Origin: an archaeon | GTDB taxonomy: Archaea; Thermoproteota; Nitrososphaeria; Nitrososphaerales; CADDZS01 | NCBI GenBank assembly: GCA_021806865.1 | Contig: JAKAPU010000040.1 | Location: 1-17,086, forward strand | Length of the DNA stretch: 17,086 bases | Direction of reading: 5' to 3' | Shown: in pieces, positions 6,419-13,664 of the stretch | Layout: every line of letters begins with the position of its first letter | Numbering within the stretch: position 1 is the stretch's first letter | The notes under the pieces: generated by a model | Database searches by the model: none | The model's input: the letters and a program-made list of their open reading frames with translations, nothing else | What the model was told of the DNA's origin: nothing | Position numbers and translations under genes: made by a program

Positions 6419-7358
6419 CGAACAAATATCTTCTGTTTCTCCAGAGAAGATAAGACGAATCAGATTGTTTTGCGATGTGGCTGAAGCAAATGGATCACAT
6501 TTGAGCTTGAAAGAATTAATCGCTCTGGTTTCCTTGGATGTTTCTGAATCAAAACTATCAAAAGATTGGAGCATGTTCGATGAGCTCCAAGGATACGAAA
6601 TCGATTCGGGCTATGCCGTAAGCAAAGATGATGCTGACAATGACTTCGAAGCGATCAAGCGCGAGGAATCCGATAGGCTGTCCCGAGCTAACTGGCGCCT
6701 TGCGTTTTCTCTAAGGTTTGCTGAGCTGTGTTCCAGAGTCGGCGTGAAGGTGATCTCTGTCAGCGGATCCACTTCATACCTGTCCGTCGCAAGAGACGAC
6801 GATCTAGATTTCTTCTGCATTATGAACGTGGATTCTTTATGGCCTTCGCTTGCAAAATTCTTGCTGTTGGCGAGAGTATTTAGAATTGTCCATGAAGATT
6901 CTCCGTTGATCTGCCTGAGCTACGTCGCTGACGAAGCGTTCGCTCTCCGCGAATTCACCAGTCCACAAGATGGCCTCTTTGCCAGAGATGCTATCTATGT
7001 CCGAGTCCTGAGAGGAAGGAAGTACTACGCAAGATTGTTGAAATCGAGCACTTGGATGGCCGGATACTTTCCAAGAATGTACTGCGAGCGAGTGAAGGAA
7101 GCCGAAGGCAAAATTACAGTTAAAAGTAGCTCGGCTGCGGGGAGAATAGCCAATCTTTTTGTTTACTTGACAGTAGGCAGGTACATCAAGATAAAGTCAT
7201 TCCTGTTAAACAGACGCTATGCCAAAGAGAGAATGCAGGCATCCTTGTTTAGAGTTCGCATGGGAAGAGATCACTGCATTTACGAATCGACAAGGTATCT
7301 CGATTTGAAACACATGTACAGCTGCATGGATGACGGCGAACGTAGAGTCGATGAGTAG
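6408..7358 (+). CDS. predicted nucleotidyltransferase (Pol-beta superfamily) with N-terminal helical domain
   Basis: A 316-aa soluble protein. Seen: an N-terminal region (10-60) that resembles a helix-turn-helix (EANGSHLSLKELIALVSLDV), then a nucleotidyltransferase core. This has G120-S121 in VISVSGSTSYLS followed at normal spacing by the metal-binding pair D132-L-D134 in DDDLDFFCIM. The SLW with a hydrophobic helix just after it, and the later STWMAGYFPRMY, match a family of stand-alone ~300-aa predicted nucleotidyltransferases that I remember from archaea and bacteria; their substrates are unknown to me. A third catalytic acid is not obvious, perhaps within HEDSPLICLSYVADE. The C-terminus is basic. 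The start is TTG 6408 (no in-frame ATG until residue 56). It is last in a same-strand run with the membrane protein. A toxin-antitoxin MNT role is unlikely given the length and the lack of a HEPN partner. Confidence 0.6.
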   Translation: MGTDEQISSVSPEKIRRIRLFCDVAEANGSHLSLKELIALVSLDVSESKLSKDWSMFDELQGYEIDSGYAVSKDDADNDFEAIKREESDRLSRANWRLAFSLRFAELCSRVGVKVISVSGSTSYLSVARDDDLDFFCIMNVDSLWPSLAKFLLLARVFRIVHEDSPLICLSYVADEAFALREFTSPQDGLFARDAIYVRVLRGRKYYARLLKSSTWMAGYFPRMYCERVKEAEGKITVKSSSAAGRIANLFVYLTVGRYIKIKSFLLNRRYAKERMQASLFRVRMGRDHCIYESTRYLDLKHMYSCMDDGERRVDE

Positions 7359-7793
7359 TCTGCCAATAATTCAGCTCTCAGCATGGTGAATCAGGCTTCA
7401 AAGCGCTCGAACCGTACCGTAACCCAAGAAATACTAGCGTGTCAATTCTAAAAAGTCCGAACGCAGAGTTCAGACCAGCCCCACTTGCAGTAGCATTTAC
7501 AGACTCGCTCCTGATGTGCCAAGCTTCAGCGCTAACAGCAGTCACACGAACCTCGGTCAACCGCCTTTGACTTGAGGAAGCATGACAAGAGATATAGTCA
7601 TTTGAAGAACATTTGAACTGATTGTCAACTGGTATGGACTCTGAACTACGCCGCGCTAAAGAGCAGCGGGTCCAAAACATGCCCCCACAGATTAAAAAAG
7701 CTGAATGAAACAAACTGGACCCTCGTACTGATGATATGTCATAGCATGTTTGATTATGACTTCCCTTCTTTCATGTCTTAGATCTCCTTCCGT
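7359..7793. other. gene-free stretch with transposon debris
   Basis: No supported gene. A 111-codon frame on the minus strand (7378-7713) runs through the hairpin at 7651-7670 and is not a credible protein as a whole. Its C-terminal words (LTEVRVTAV, later ALKPDSPC) only faintly recall tails of archaeal TnpB proteins. The stretch is best read as decayed mobile-element sequence. Confidence 0.35.
7641..7676. repeat. IS200/IS605-like end hairpin (copy 1, imperfect)
   Basis: CTGAACTAC is followed by CCGCGCT, loop AAAG, AGCAGCGG (stem with one bulged A), then GTCCAAAA. The frame CTGAACTAC - stem - CTAAAG - stem - GGGTC(C)AAAA is shared with the perfect hairpin at 15922-15959. GAACT(A/G)C plus a GC-rich hairpin with this loop is the reverse complement of a typical right end of IS200/IS605 (TnpB-carrying) elements. 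The matching tnpB would have been on the minus strand at higher coordinates, where only other debris is now found. Confidence 0.45.
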
Positions 7794-8354
7794 TTACCCA
7801 GCTGCTTGAATTCGTACTGGAATTGTTCTCGCTAGTGGTGGCTCTCCCTCCGCCTCCTCAATTATCCTTGGTTCGCCATTGCCCATCATAATTCTTGAGT
7901 AGCTGAAGATGCCATTTGCGTGGGCAAAGCTTTCTTCCGCATGTCCATGTCTGAATGTGTAGAGCGAATCTTTGAGCTCAATTAGATGCTCCTTGCAAAG
8001 ATGCTCTCTGCAACTTCGTAGGGAACCCTGAGTTCGTATTTGATTCGCCAGTTGCCTCCTTCCATCGAGTTTGTGGTGGTAGCGCCAAGGAAACTCTCTC
8101 CCGCAACAAGATCAGGATACTTCTGAGTCAGATAGTTGACGTACTCTTCTCTGGCAAACGAATAGACATCATGCATGTATTCGGCGATCACGTCAGGAAG
8201 CATCTTGTCTTTCCTCATCCTTGCCAATCCGACATCATTCTTGTTGAAGAAATTCTTCATGAAATGCCAGAGACACCTTTCATCTGCGACACCATTGTAA
8301 CAGGGACTCCCTCGGACAGCCTGTAATCGCATCCCTCTAATGGTTCTGAAAGAG
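7794..8354 (-). pseudogene. decayed transposase, MULE/IS256-like C-terminal half
   Basis: Two reading frames on the minus strand join into one transposase tail. The first (8354-7982) carries DERCLWHFMKNFF, which is the Cys-x2-His of a MULE/IS256-type DDE transposase, and later NSMEGGNWRIKYELRVPYE, the C-terminal glutamate helix. Near 7990 the frame shifts, and the protein continues as KEHLIELKDSLYTFRHGHAEE and onward to a TAA at 7794-7796. Upstream of 8354 another shift or stop breaks the frame and I cannot recover the first two aspartates or the N-terminus. So the gene has at least one internal frameshift and lacks its front half, and is inactive. No terminal inverted repeats were found. Its upstream edge lies about 150 bp from the tatA fragment. 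Confidence 0.6.
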
Positions 8355-8505
8355 CCTCAGCGAGAAGAGAGTTGAACGCCGTCCTGCTCAATATCAAGGA
8401 GGAGAAGCAGTGAATGTTGTGTAAATATGAAGATGCCAGAGTGAATGATTCTCCAAACTTCGTAGGCTTTTGTCCGAGGGATTCCCTCAAACGGTTGTTG
8501 CTCAC

Positions 8506-8620
8506 ATGGAAGAAAAAAATGAAGGAATCGATACGCGCGGAAAGACTAGGGAACAGATTGCCTCGGAGTTGGCTTGGAAACTGAAAAGCCATTAGAGCGC
8601 AGGTAATCCGGAGATTCTTG
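8506..8620 (+). pseudogene. 3' fragment of a second tatA gene
   Basis: Bases 8518-8620 align without gaps to the last 26 codons and 3' flank of tatA (389 down to 287 on the other strand): 93 of 103 positions match by my count. Seven of the ten differences fall in codons; six are synonymous and one changes the last residue (Tyr to His). The reading [17 protein letters not shown] is unchanged. With a chance upstream ATG at 8506 the ORF is 29 codons ending at TAG 8593-8595. There is no membrane helix or hinge, so it is not a working TatA. The mostly silent differences suggest the copy diverged while still a selected gene and was truncated later, perhaps by the neighbouring transposon. Confidence 0.8.
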
Positions 8621-9214
8621 CTAGTTGTTGGAGATCGATCTTCAATGGGTCAATAGAAAGATGATTCACTGAGGAGTAGCTTGCTGTACAGATGGTACAT
8701 TCATTGTTACGCCGGTTATAACCCTTGGGTCATACAAGTTTTGGCAAAAGTTGGAGGTATGCAGTTTCTTCGAGCTTCCAAGAAACAACAACGATCGCAT
8801 ACGAGTGCTTAACCTCGTCTTCTGCCGCAAAAGCTGGGGGCGATGCCGTAAGAATATCCCTCACTAAAACCGGTTGATGTGGAATGGTCCTAAAAATCCA
8901 CGTGGAGAATTGACCTGAGCTTTCTCGAGGGAGAATCGATAAGAGAACTGCGGCAGCTATTTTGCATTTGATGGGAGAGAAAACAAGTGCCGTTTTTCTA
9001 ACGCATCCGATCTGCTTTGAAAAAACCCGGTCAACCAAGCGTTGTCGAAGGAAACACTTTGGTGGAAACCAGGAGAAAATTAGTTCTGAGTCGTGTTTGT
9101 CGCTTGGGACAGATACAATTGCAATACCGAACGGCTTGACAAACTTAATATTTCAGATTAGATTGTTGCAATACAATCGAAAGGAAGATTGATACAAATG
9201 GAATATCGAAACTT
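8621..9214. other. no recognisable gene
   Basis: Short overlapping frames on both strands (8730-9038 minus, 8962-9192 plus) have no recognisable motif, poor composition and no ribosome sites. AT-rich tracts occur around 9130-9180. I see nothing firm and take it as part of the same degraded accessory region. Confidence 0.35.
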
Positions 9215-9349
9215 TTGGACAAACTTTGGCGACGCGAAATAACACGCGAAGAGCTGCAGCAGATCATTCAGAGAGAATATGAATCTGGCAGAATATCCAA
9301 GACGGACTTTGACTCTCTAATTCGAGAAGTTTATACTTCTATGCGATAG
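9215..9349 (+). CDS. possible 44-aa SHOCT-like small protein or remnant
   Basis: A frame ending in TAG at 9347-9349 reads LLDKLWRREITREELQQI, then EYESGRISKTDFDSLIREVY. The wording resembles the short SHOCT-type helical module (Leu-rich helix, Gly-x-Ile-Ser/Thr, then an acidic and aromatic helix), which usually sits at the end of larger proteins and mediates oligomerisation. A TTG at 9215 would give 44 aa; in-frame sequence continues upstream to about 9150 without a better start. It has no ribosome site. It could be a tiny protein or the 3' end of a lost gene. Confidence 0.3.
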   Translation: MDKLWRREITREELQQIIQREYESGRISKTDFDSLIREVYTSMR

Positions 9350-9709
9350 CATCATTCCGTTCCTGTGGTGATGATGTAACCCAATTAGCTTTGGGCTTCT
9401 CCGCAGGCTATGAATATCTATCATCTGTGCAGTGTCTGCGGGAGAACATCAGGACATTTGGTGAAGTGGTAACCTGTATTTGTCCGCCTGCATGCTTTTC
9501 CGTGAGATCAAGACTACAAAACACCCGCTTGAATTCCAAAAGTATATCGTCTAGGCGATGGATTCCAAGTGATCAAACCTGTTCTGCGCGTCATGATAGC
9601 TACATACATGTTGTTGTCTCGATATGTGAATCTCGAGCGACATTGACGAAACAAGAGGGTCATTTGTCAGAACGGTCGAAGGAAGTTCGAAGGTCAAGGT
9701 AGGTGATAG
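9350..9709. other. no recognisable gene
   Basis: A 103-codon frame spans 9391-9702, but it is rich in Ser/Arg/Cys with no hydrophobic core or motif, and I do not accept it. An AGGTGAT at the end of the stretch serves as a ribosome site for the ATG at 9710. Confidence 0.35.
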
Positions 9710-10074
9710 ATGATTTTGCGAGGAAAATCGGTTGCCGCCCTTACTGTCCCAGCGATTCCCGCTTTGTCGCTATTGGCTTTGATTTTCTACGGTACTCCAA
9801 TTTCGCATCTGCGAGGAGTTTTGAGGGTTGGCTTGATCTGGCTTTTCGTTTTCGTAGAGCTACTTGCAATTGTTGGTACGGCACTGTTTCTTTTCCCGTC
9901 AAGCAAGAGGTCATGTGGAGAAATTTCTCTGGTTTGCAGTCGTGCTCGCAAGATGCACTCTCGTCCCTTACATCCACTGTGGCGATCACATTATTGCTAT
10001 TTTTTGGCGGAACAGCTACCATTATCTTGTTGGTGAAAGGGAAGAACCAGTTGCCAAGGGGGGATTTCTCATAG
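9710..10074 (+). pseudogene. small membrane protein with apparent frameshift
   Basis: ATG 9710, preceded by AGGTGATAG, opens a frame with two clear membrane helices (ALTVPAIPALSLLALIFYG, then VGLIWLFVFVELLAIVG and on to FLFPSSK). After about 9895 this frame turns into Cys/His/Arg-rich nonsense and stops at 10036. A different frame then provides a fluent third helix (LTSTVAITLLLFFGGTATII) and a basic tail ending at 10074. A single indel around 9895-9940 would join them into a ~120-aa three-helix protein with a Lys-rich end. It is either a decayed gene or one with a sequencing error. Family unknown. It is convergent with cobA, whose stop is 56 bp away. Confidence 0.45.
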
Positions 10075-10129
10075 AGTGCAGGTGCCAACATCAGTATAGC
10101 GCCGCCATTAACTTCGAAACATGCTCTCT

Positions 10130-10996
10130 CTAAGAAAATTCAGCTGCTAAGCACCAAGTGATAGGTATTTGATCGGCAGGTGCGCTTGCGATCTCAGACT
10201 TAGTGGCGTTTGGAGCATCAGCTGCTCTTCTCAGGAGAGGAGTTGGAGAGGAAAAGAGCTTCCTAGCTAGACTGACAACTTTTCCAATTACGATAACAGA
10301 GGGCGATTTCATCAGTGATCTCAGGTCTCCCTTTGCTAGCTCGTCAAGCGTCGAGTAATCTATCTTTTGATCCAAGGTCGTACCTCTTTCGATAACTGCT
10401 ATAGGAGTCGAATTGACAAGGCCACCTTCAATCAGCAGCTCGGCTATCTCCTGCGATCTTCCAACTCCCATCAGTACTACTATAGTGTCGACAGACGAAG
10501 CAAGCTTTTTCCAATTCACACTCTTTCTAATCTTTTGTTTATCTTCATGACCTGTCACAATGGCAATTGATGAAGAATACCTTCTGTGGGTGAGAGGGAT
10601 CCCTACAAACGAAGGAACTCCTATGGCAGAACTTATCCCTGGAACGATTTCAAAATCGATATCCTCGGCTTTCAAAGTTTCGATTTCCTCAAATCCACGA
10701 GAAAAGAGGAGAGGATCGCCTCCCTTCAGTCTCACGACATTTCTGCCGGCCTTTGCTTCTCGGATCATCATACAGTTGATCTGTTCCTGCGTCAATCCTC
10801 CTTCTGCGCAATGAGGCACCTTTCCAACATCCACCTTCCTAGCTTCAGTCGGAACCAACCTGAGGATTTCCGGGCTAACAAGTCTATCAAACATGACCAC
10901 ATCAGCTCTCTTGAGGACTTCAAGTGCTCCAATGGTCAGTAGCTTCGGATCACCCGGCCCCGCACCAACGAGGGATACTTTGCCTCTCTGACTCAA
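10130..10996 (-). CDS. cobA: uroporphyrinogen-III C-methyltransferase (SUMT)
   Basis: Transfers two methyl groups from S-adenosylmethionine to uroporphyrinogen III, giving precorrin-2, the branch-point to siroheme and cobalamin. The tetrapyrrole-methylase fold is clear. The glycine-rich loop is GAGPGDP (11-17), VVMFDRLVS follows, then RLKGGDPLLFSRG (about 89-101), EIVPGISSAIGVPSFVGIPLTHR (116-138) and VVLMGVG (about 173-179). The core ends near residue 250; a 35-40 residue tail rich in Ala, Ser and Pro is extra compared with the usual ~250 aa. The start is TTG 10996-10994, directly after the TAA of the dehydrogenase gene (TAATTG), implying coupled translation. It is last in the operon. Its product is needed for the siroheme of the sulfite reductase at the head of the same operon. 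Confidence 0.93.
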   Translation of the reverse strand: MSQRGKVSLVGAGPGDPKLLTIGALEVLKRADVVMFDRLVSPEILRLVPTEARKVDVGKVPHCAEGGLTQEQINCMMIREAKAGRNVVRLKGGDPLLFSRGFEEIETLKAEDIDFEIVPGISSAIGVPSFVGIPLTHRRYSSSIAIVTGHEDKQKIRKSVNWKKLASSVDTIVVLMGVGRSQEIAELLIEGGLVNSTPIAVIERGTTLDQKIDYSTLDELAKGDLRSLMKSPSVIVIGKVVSLARKLFSSPTPLLRRAADAPNATKSEIASAPADQIPITWCLAAEFS

Positions 10997-11683
10997 TTAA
11001 CCAACCAAAACCTCTCGCTGTTGCTGCCTAGGTCTTTCCGCAAACTGATCCAATAGGTTTAGAGCATGTCTTCTAGCCTCTTCGAATTTGTCAGTCTCTA
11101 GCAATGACGCGATCCTTTCATCTTGCATTAGTCTGTGGATTACATTTCTTCTAGTCGAAGAATTCGAGATAGATCTTTTGATTAGTCCCCTTATCTCGCC
11201 TTGGAGCCTGACCTGTTGCACATCCTTGAATGTGATCAGACTCTCGACACGCCTCCTAAGGTGAGCCGACATAGCTGGGCTCAGTCCGTTGGTCGAAATA
11301 CCGACTCTGACGTCTCCGATCCTGGCAAGCGCAACCATGCTGAGATCACTCAAGTGCGGTCTATCGACAACATAGACTACTGCGCCAACAGAGCGAGAGA
11401 GTGTAGCTACCTTCCTGTCTAGCGCTTCCTTTTCGGTAGAGACCACGACGAGAGATGGATTGAGCTGTCTCAGGATAGAAAAGAGCTCTTCAAATCCGCC
11501 CGAAAGTAAATCTATTCGGTGCTGCTTTGCAAATTTGCGAATTTTCTTCGTTGGCTTTTCGGTCAGAAAAAGAGTGACTTTGGCACCTTCATCAAGCAGT
11601 TGTTTTGATCTGTACCTTGCTTCTCCTTCCTTTGGAGAAAAGACGATGGCATTCCTACCCGAAAGTTTGAGATCGACGAACAT
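10997..11683 (-). CDS. precorrin-2 dehydrogenase-like protein (Met8/SirC/CysG N-domain type)
   Basis: A 228-aa protein matching the Met8/SirC module that oxidises precorrin-2 to sirohydrochlorin with NAD and, in Met8/CysG, inserts iron. Seen: the N-terminus FVDLKLSGRNAIVF, a Rossmann-like strand and helix, VVYVVDRPHLSDL (D107) and the signature GISTNGLSPAMSAHLRRRVE (128-147), followed by a helical dimerisation part. Oddity: the nucleotide loop normally written GGGxVA reads PKEGEA (17-22) here. The glycines expected to hold the NAD phosphates are absent although the alignment around them (EGAKVT and on) is good. So the cofactor may bind differently, or the protein may act mainly as chelatase/scaffold. 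The ATG at 11683 starts 2 nt after the TAG of the PLP-rhodanese gene and the stop abuts cobA. No separate siroheme ferrochelatase is in the window. Confidence 0.82.
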   Translation of the reverse strand: MFVDLKLSGRNAIVFSPKEGEARYRSKQLLDEGAKVTLFLTEKPTKKIRKFAKQHRIDLLSGGFEELFSILRQLNPSLVVVSTEKEALDRKVATLSRSVGAVVYVVDRPHLSDLSMVALARIGDVRVGISTNGLSPAMSAHLRRRVESLITFKDVQQVRLQGEIRGLIKRSISNSSTRRNVIHRLMQDERIASLLETDKFEEARRHALNLLDQFAERPRQQQREVLVG

Positions 11684-11685
11684 TC

Positions 11686-13350
11686 CTAGGGATCAGCTCT
11701 TTCTAGAAGTGGGGAGAACGATTCGGTGGTTTTGCTTGGTTGCGTAATTGCACGATGCCCAGTACTGAGGATTCTACTGTATTCCCTCGCGTAGTTCTCG
11801 ATTCCATCAGCGGCAATCACTGCGTACGATCCATTACTTTCAGAACCCCCTTCTTCCTCTAATTCCATTGAAGCCTGAACAGCGATTGCTGTACTCGGAC
11901 CAATGTTTACTCCTCTATCAACAAAGTACTTGAGTAGCTGCTGGGCCTTGGCATTGTCTACCTCAACAATTCTGTCGTACAATTCGGGCTTGTAGAAAGC
12001 GAGTCCTTCAGCGCCGCGTAGCGTCCTGATCCCCTCCACAGGATTATCAGGAAAAGCAACGCACACCTTTACACCTCTATTCTGCCTCTTGAAGTAACTT
12101 GCCAGTCCTGTGGCAGTTCCCCCCGTCCCAAATGTGCAAATGACGCAATCCAGATCGCTTATTTGATTTGAAAGCTCGGGGCCTGTAGTCAACACGTGTG
12201 CGTTGATGTTCTCGATGTTATCGTATTGCATGAAAGTAAAGTACTCATCCGGATTCTCTTTCACGAGTCTCTTTACAAAGTCAATGCTGCTTGCAGAAAT
12301 CGAGGATCCCGGGAGTGGGCAAAATTCACTGCTGCTACGCTTTTCACTCCCGTTCTCACCCTCTTCATTCAGAATTTCTTCCAATCCGCCTTTAACGCTG
12401 CAAACGTTACCAAAGCCAAGCTGACTCAGGAGTGTGCTGAGCGCAAGCGAGGTGTTTCCCTTGGGACAGAGCATAGCAACTATTGTATTCGGATTTTCCA
12501 ATTCAGGGATATGTTTCGTTACTTCATTTTTGAGCTGATTGAATTCTCCTCTTAGAATTCTTGCAACCAGCGGAGAACGCAGAGCCTCCACGCATGAGGG
12601 GAGAATAGCCTCTACAAAATAGTCGGGGTCAATTTGATGCACTTCAGAATCTAAGCGTTGTCGTGGATACTCTTCTTCATCTTTATTCCTACCATCAACA
12701 ACTCTTCGCAGATCTTGCAAAGCCTCACCAAACAAAGAACTTGAAACCTCACTGATTGGTTCTGACATTGTCCAGTAGTAGGCTATAGTTCGGCCGTGCC
12801 TCTTTGCTAGAGCTTCGAGATCGGAGAGTGAGTACTCGCTTCCAATAATAATTGCATTAGCCCCGAACCGTATAATGTCAGACTTGATGTCTTCTGAAAC
12901 ATCAAGCCGTGAAAAGACTGCCGTGAACGCTACGCCTATCAGACTTGCGATCTCTGCAAGACCCTTGCCTGTGTTACCAGAGGTTGGCTCTATCCATCTT
13001 TTCTTTTTACCAGAAGTCGCGTATACAGATCCTGAATTTGTTGCCTCCAGAACCATTGAGGCTACTGCTCTGCCCTTCACGGACCTTGTGAGTGGGTTCC
13101 TGTACTCCTCTTTGAGATAGAACTTGTTCCTCCTTCTGAAGTCGCTGCGAAAGTAGGACAGCAAAATGTCTGTCACGTCTAAGATAGGGGTACTGTTTAC
13201 GGGTCTCTGATTCTCTCTATCGTAAAAAGGGGCGCCTAATCGCTCAAGGTAGGATTTGACCATTGCATAGTCTCGCCCAGTCGCGAAACGTGGTTTCTCT
13301 TTTACCGTATGTACTGCCCTGTCGTCCTCGACATTTCGCAAGATTGCCAT
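11686..13350 (-). CDS. cysteine synthase-type PLP enzyme with an inserted rhodanese-like domain
   Basis: A 554-aa fold-type II PLP enzyme. Catalytic blocks: YRNPLTRSVKGR with Schiff-base K92, EPTSGNTGKG (121-130) for the substrate carboxylate and phosphate, FMQYDNIENINAH (373-385), FGTGGTATG (407-415) for the PLP phosphate, and NIGPSTAIA (482-490) near the pyridine nitrogen. The RNPxxRSVK wording and IGPS recall archaeal O-phosphoserine sulfhydrylase more than CysK, so the substrate may be O-phosphoserine or O-acetylserine. Between GANAIIIGSE (163-172) and the MQYDN block a normal enzyme has ~30 residues; here there are ~200. That insert ends with a rhodanese-like half: IVAMLCPKGNTSLAL (loop C295 to S301) then LGFGNVCSVKGGLEEIL. 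The usual rhodanese N-terminal DVR/HIPGA words are not evident, so it may be partial or divergent. A sulfur-relay role (persulfide on C295 passed to the aminoacrylate at K92) is my inference. It lies 116 bp after the 65-aa gene, with ATG start and AGGAG upstream. Confidence 0.87.
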   Translation of the reverse strand: MAILRNVEDDRAVHTVKEKPRFATGRDYAMVKSYLERLGAPFYDRENQRPVNSTPILDVTDILLSYFRSDFRRRNKFYLKEEYRNPLTRSVKGRAVASMVLEATNSGSVYATSGKKKRWIEPTSGNTGKGLAEIASLIGVAFTAVFSRLDVSEDIKSDIIRFGANAIIIGSEYSLSDLEALAKRHGRTIAYYWTMSEPISEVSSSLFGEALQDLRRVVDGRNKDEEEYPRQRLDSEVHQIDPDYFVEAILPSCVEALRSPLVARILRGEFNQLKNEVTKHIPELENPNTIVAMLCPKGNTSLALSTLLSQLGFGNVCSVKGGLEEILNEEGENGSEKRSSSEFCPLPGSSISASSIDFVKRLVKENPDEYFTFMQYDNIENINAHVLTTGPELSNQISDLDCVICTFGTGGTATGLASYFKRQNRGVKVCVAFPDNPVEGIRTLRGAEGLAFYKPELYDRIVEVDNAKAQQLLKYFVDRGVNIGPSTAIAVQASMELEEEGGSESNGSYAVIAADGIENYAREYSRILSTGHRAITQPSKTTESFSPLLERADP

Positions 13351-13466
13351 TGTCCGTTAACTACTCCTGAACATAATTCGTGAATGACAAGCCCAATTGT
13401 TCTATTGTAGAATTGATGCGAAGGGAAGCAATCAAGAAAAACAATCACCGCCAAATCAATGACTAA

Positions 13467-13664
13467 CTAAGCTGCGCACTCGCCCCTTGCAGTCTTCACG
13501 CGAAACTTTTCGGTGTCCCCCCAATCTACGAACAGGTCTGGAGCCTCCTCCATCGGAGGGATGTTGCAGATGTCTTCGAGGGCTTCCTGCACTAAAATCG
13601 TAAGTCCCTTCTTCATCCCTGGCTTGTTATCTTGTTTCAACTCTGCAGCAGAACTCTGACTCAA
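13467..13664 (-). CDS. 65-aa conserved-looking protein coupled to sulfite reductase
   Basis: TTG (13664-13662) overlaps the reductase stop in the sequence TTGA, a strong sign of translational coupling and of a true gene. Residues 1-15 are polar; the middle GLTILVQEALEDICNIPP is a hydrophobic helix candidate, followed by an acidic-aromatic stretch (DLFVDWGDTEKF) and a C-terminal RGECAA. Its two cysteines are in DICNIPP and at the third residue from the end. I do not recognise a family. A cysteine next to the C-terminus after Gly-Glu is reminiscent of sulfur-carrying tails or of an extra reductase tail, so it may be a sulfur carrier, assembly factor or small subunit; this is a guess. The minus strand continues with a T-rich run (GATTGTTTTTCTTG) about 40 bp past its stop, before the PLP gene. 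Confidence 0.7.
   Translation of the reverse strand: MSQSSAAELKQDNKPGMKKGLTILVQEALEDICNIPPMEEAPDLFVDWGDTEKFRVKTARGECAA

Noticed and set aside
7378..7713. 111-codon minus frame with TnpB-tail-like words
   Set aside because: It reads straight through the end hairpin and the resemblance is only a few short words; the order relative to the hairpin is wrong for one element.
8730..9038. 102-codon minus frame
   Set aside because: No motif, no ribosome site, unlikely composition; overlaps another equally weak frame on the plus strand.
9391..9702. 103-codon plus frame
   Set aside because: Ser/Arg/Cys-rich with no hydrophobic core or recognisable domain.
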